Below, piece after piece: positions 63,296 to 64,000 of a stretch of 64,000 nucleotides of DNA; within the stretch, counting starts at the first letter, position 1, and each line of letters opens with the position of its first letter. Both the position numbers and the translations under genes were made by a program. The stretch spans positions 26,788,099 through 26,852,098 of the forward strand of contig JACMZG010001913.1 in the NCBI GenBank assembly GCA_018340805.1. Reading direction: 5' to 3'. A model generated the notes under the pieces. That model had not been told where the DNA came from and searched no databases. It worked only from the letters and a program-made list of their open reading frames with translations. Source of the DNA: Microvelia longipes (Eukaryota > Arthropoda > Insecta > Hemiptera > Veliidae).

Positions 63296-63720
63296 TTTGG
63301 CGCGGTGGTCCGCATGGCAGGCAAATTTGCTGGAGTTTTTGTTTCCGTGCTTAACATTCCATTTATTGCTTACGTGTCTGGTTTATACTTTATAACTTAA
63401 GCAGTTAATCGATTGTAATTCACTACTCGTTTTAATTGATTACTGTATTTTTTTAAGGAAATGTCTACAATTATCCACTTGGATATACAAAATTGTGCCA
63501 CTAAAATTGGCAGTGCACACCATTATTTGCACTAATTAGCTCATTTAATACTTATCTAAAAAGGATTTCCTCTGAAAAATACAGAAAAAATTAGAAACGA
63601 GTAGTTCTGTATAATTTAGTAGTAACTGCTCAGATATAAAGGATACTTCGGAGATTAAAGTAAGAATGAGATTCTTAAGCAAGGAAACACGCATTCTCAA
63701 GGAAATTCACCGCGCCAGAA
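63296..63720. mobile_element. MITE family C, copy 2, with terminal inverted repeats
   Basis: Left end TTGGCGCGGTGGTCCGCATG. The right end AAATTCACCGCGCCAGAATT is inverted relative to it (GGCGCGGTG core). The inner arms (TCACTACTCGTTTTAATTGA and TAGAAACGAGTAGT) are a decayed version of the foldback arms at 41766 and 41930. CACCATTATTTGCACTA is shared with 41877. Confidence 0.75.
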
Positions 63721-64000
63721 TTATTTTGTAGTTATATACTTATCCAATGTAAAAAAAAATATAAAAATGTATTGTGCACACAAGAATACCTGCGAACAAG
63801 GGCTCAAATCGACGCCCAACCGTATTTATTTAGTGTAGAGCTCCAAAAATGTCGAGAACAACACCTCTTTCAAAATTTTCATGTTTAACAACTGTCTGTT
63901 TGGGTTTCCGGTATTTTCCCCCAGTTTTATTTTACTTTTCACTTTGGGTGGTCGTATTGTCTTCAGACTGATTTTATTTGCTTTAGCGCCTCAAAAACAT
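63721..64000. other. Right edge of the window, no gene seen
   Basis: No supported feature. Confidence 0.5.

Noticed and set aside
1..64000. CRISPR array or bacterial or phage defence system
   Set aside because: The regular repeats present are minisatellites and transposon ends. No spacer-repeat pattern and no bacterial genes.

Overview
This looks like insect nuclear DNA. It is AT-rich, has long introns and many transposable-element remnants, and carries one clearly spliced gene on the minus strand. The order of the insect cannot be fixed from sequence alone. There are no bacterial features, no CRISPR array, and no rRNA or tRNA gene that I can support.

Host gene. Nine coding exons of a class B1 (secretin-like) neuropeptide G-protein-coupled receptor run right to left from 36423 to 2578. 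Every junction has GT/AG and every reading phase matches across introns of 0.1 to 12.6 kb. The exons encode 374 residues: most of the extracellular hormone-binding domain, seven membrane helices, the 42-bp TM7 exon typical of this family, and a short cytoplasmic tail. The motifs place it in the calcitonin/DH31/PDF receptor group, with a PDF-receptor-like flavour that I cannot confirm without a tree. The first exon or exons (signal peptide and first conserved Cys) were not found.

Nested retroelements. The 12.6-kb intron between TM6 and TM7 (4246-16826) holds a stack of insertions. A minisatellite was split by a BEL/Pao element (4506-15470, 5-bp duplication TACTC). That element's 5' LTR was in turn split by an env-bearing Ty3/Gypsy element of errantivirus type (4632-12317, 4-bp duplication AAGG, two 218-bp LTRs with two differences). 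The Gypsy element has gag, protease, RT, RNase H, integrase and env regions, all cut by small frameshifts. The BEL element has lost its RT and most of its integrase.

Other mobile remnants: an R1-like non-LTR fragment (20655-21155), an RNase H-bearing non-LTR fragment on the minus strand (45640-46330), a decayed Mag/K02A2.6-like Ty3/Gypsy pol (53770-56230), an internally deleted mariner with intact terminal repeats and TA duplication (60140-61078), and several foldback/MITE families present in two or three copies each.

Structural DNA: a 56-bp perfect palindrome without spacer (19144-19199), a 650-bp homopurine GA-rich minisatellite (32589-33245), four 45-bp repeats right beside a receptor splice acceptor (36443-36622), three stem-loops in a row beside another exon (29750-29966), and several other minisatellites. 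From 36424 to 64000 no host gene is certain. One possible plus-strand coding exon with good splice sites lies at 48109-48206. No wholly new system is evident. The most notable items are the receptor locus and its triple-nested insertion.
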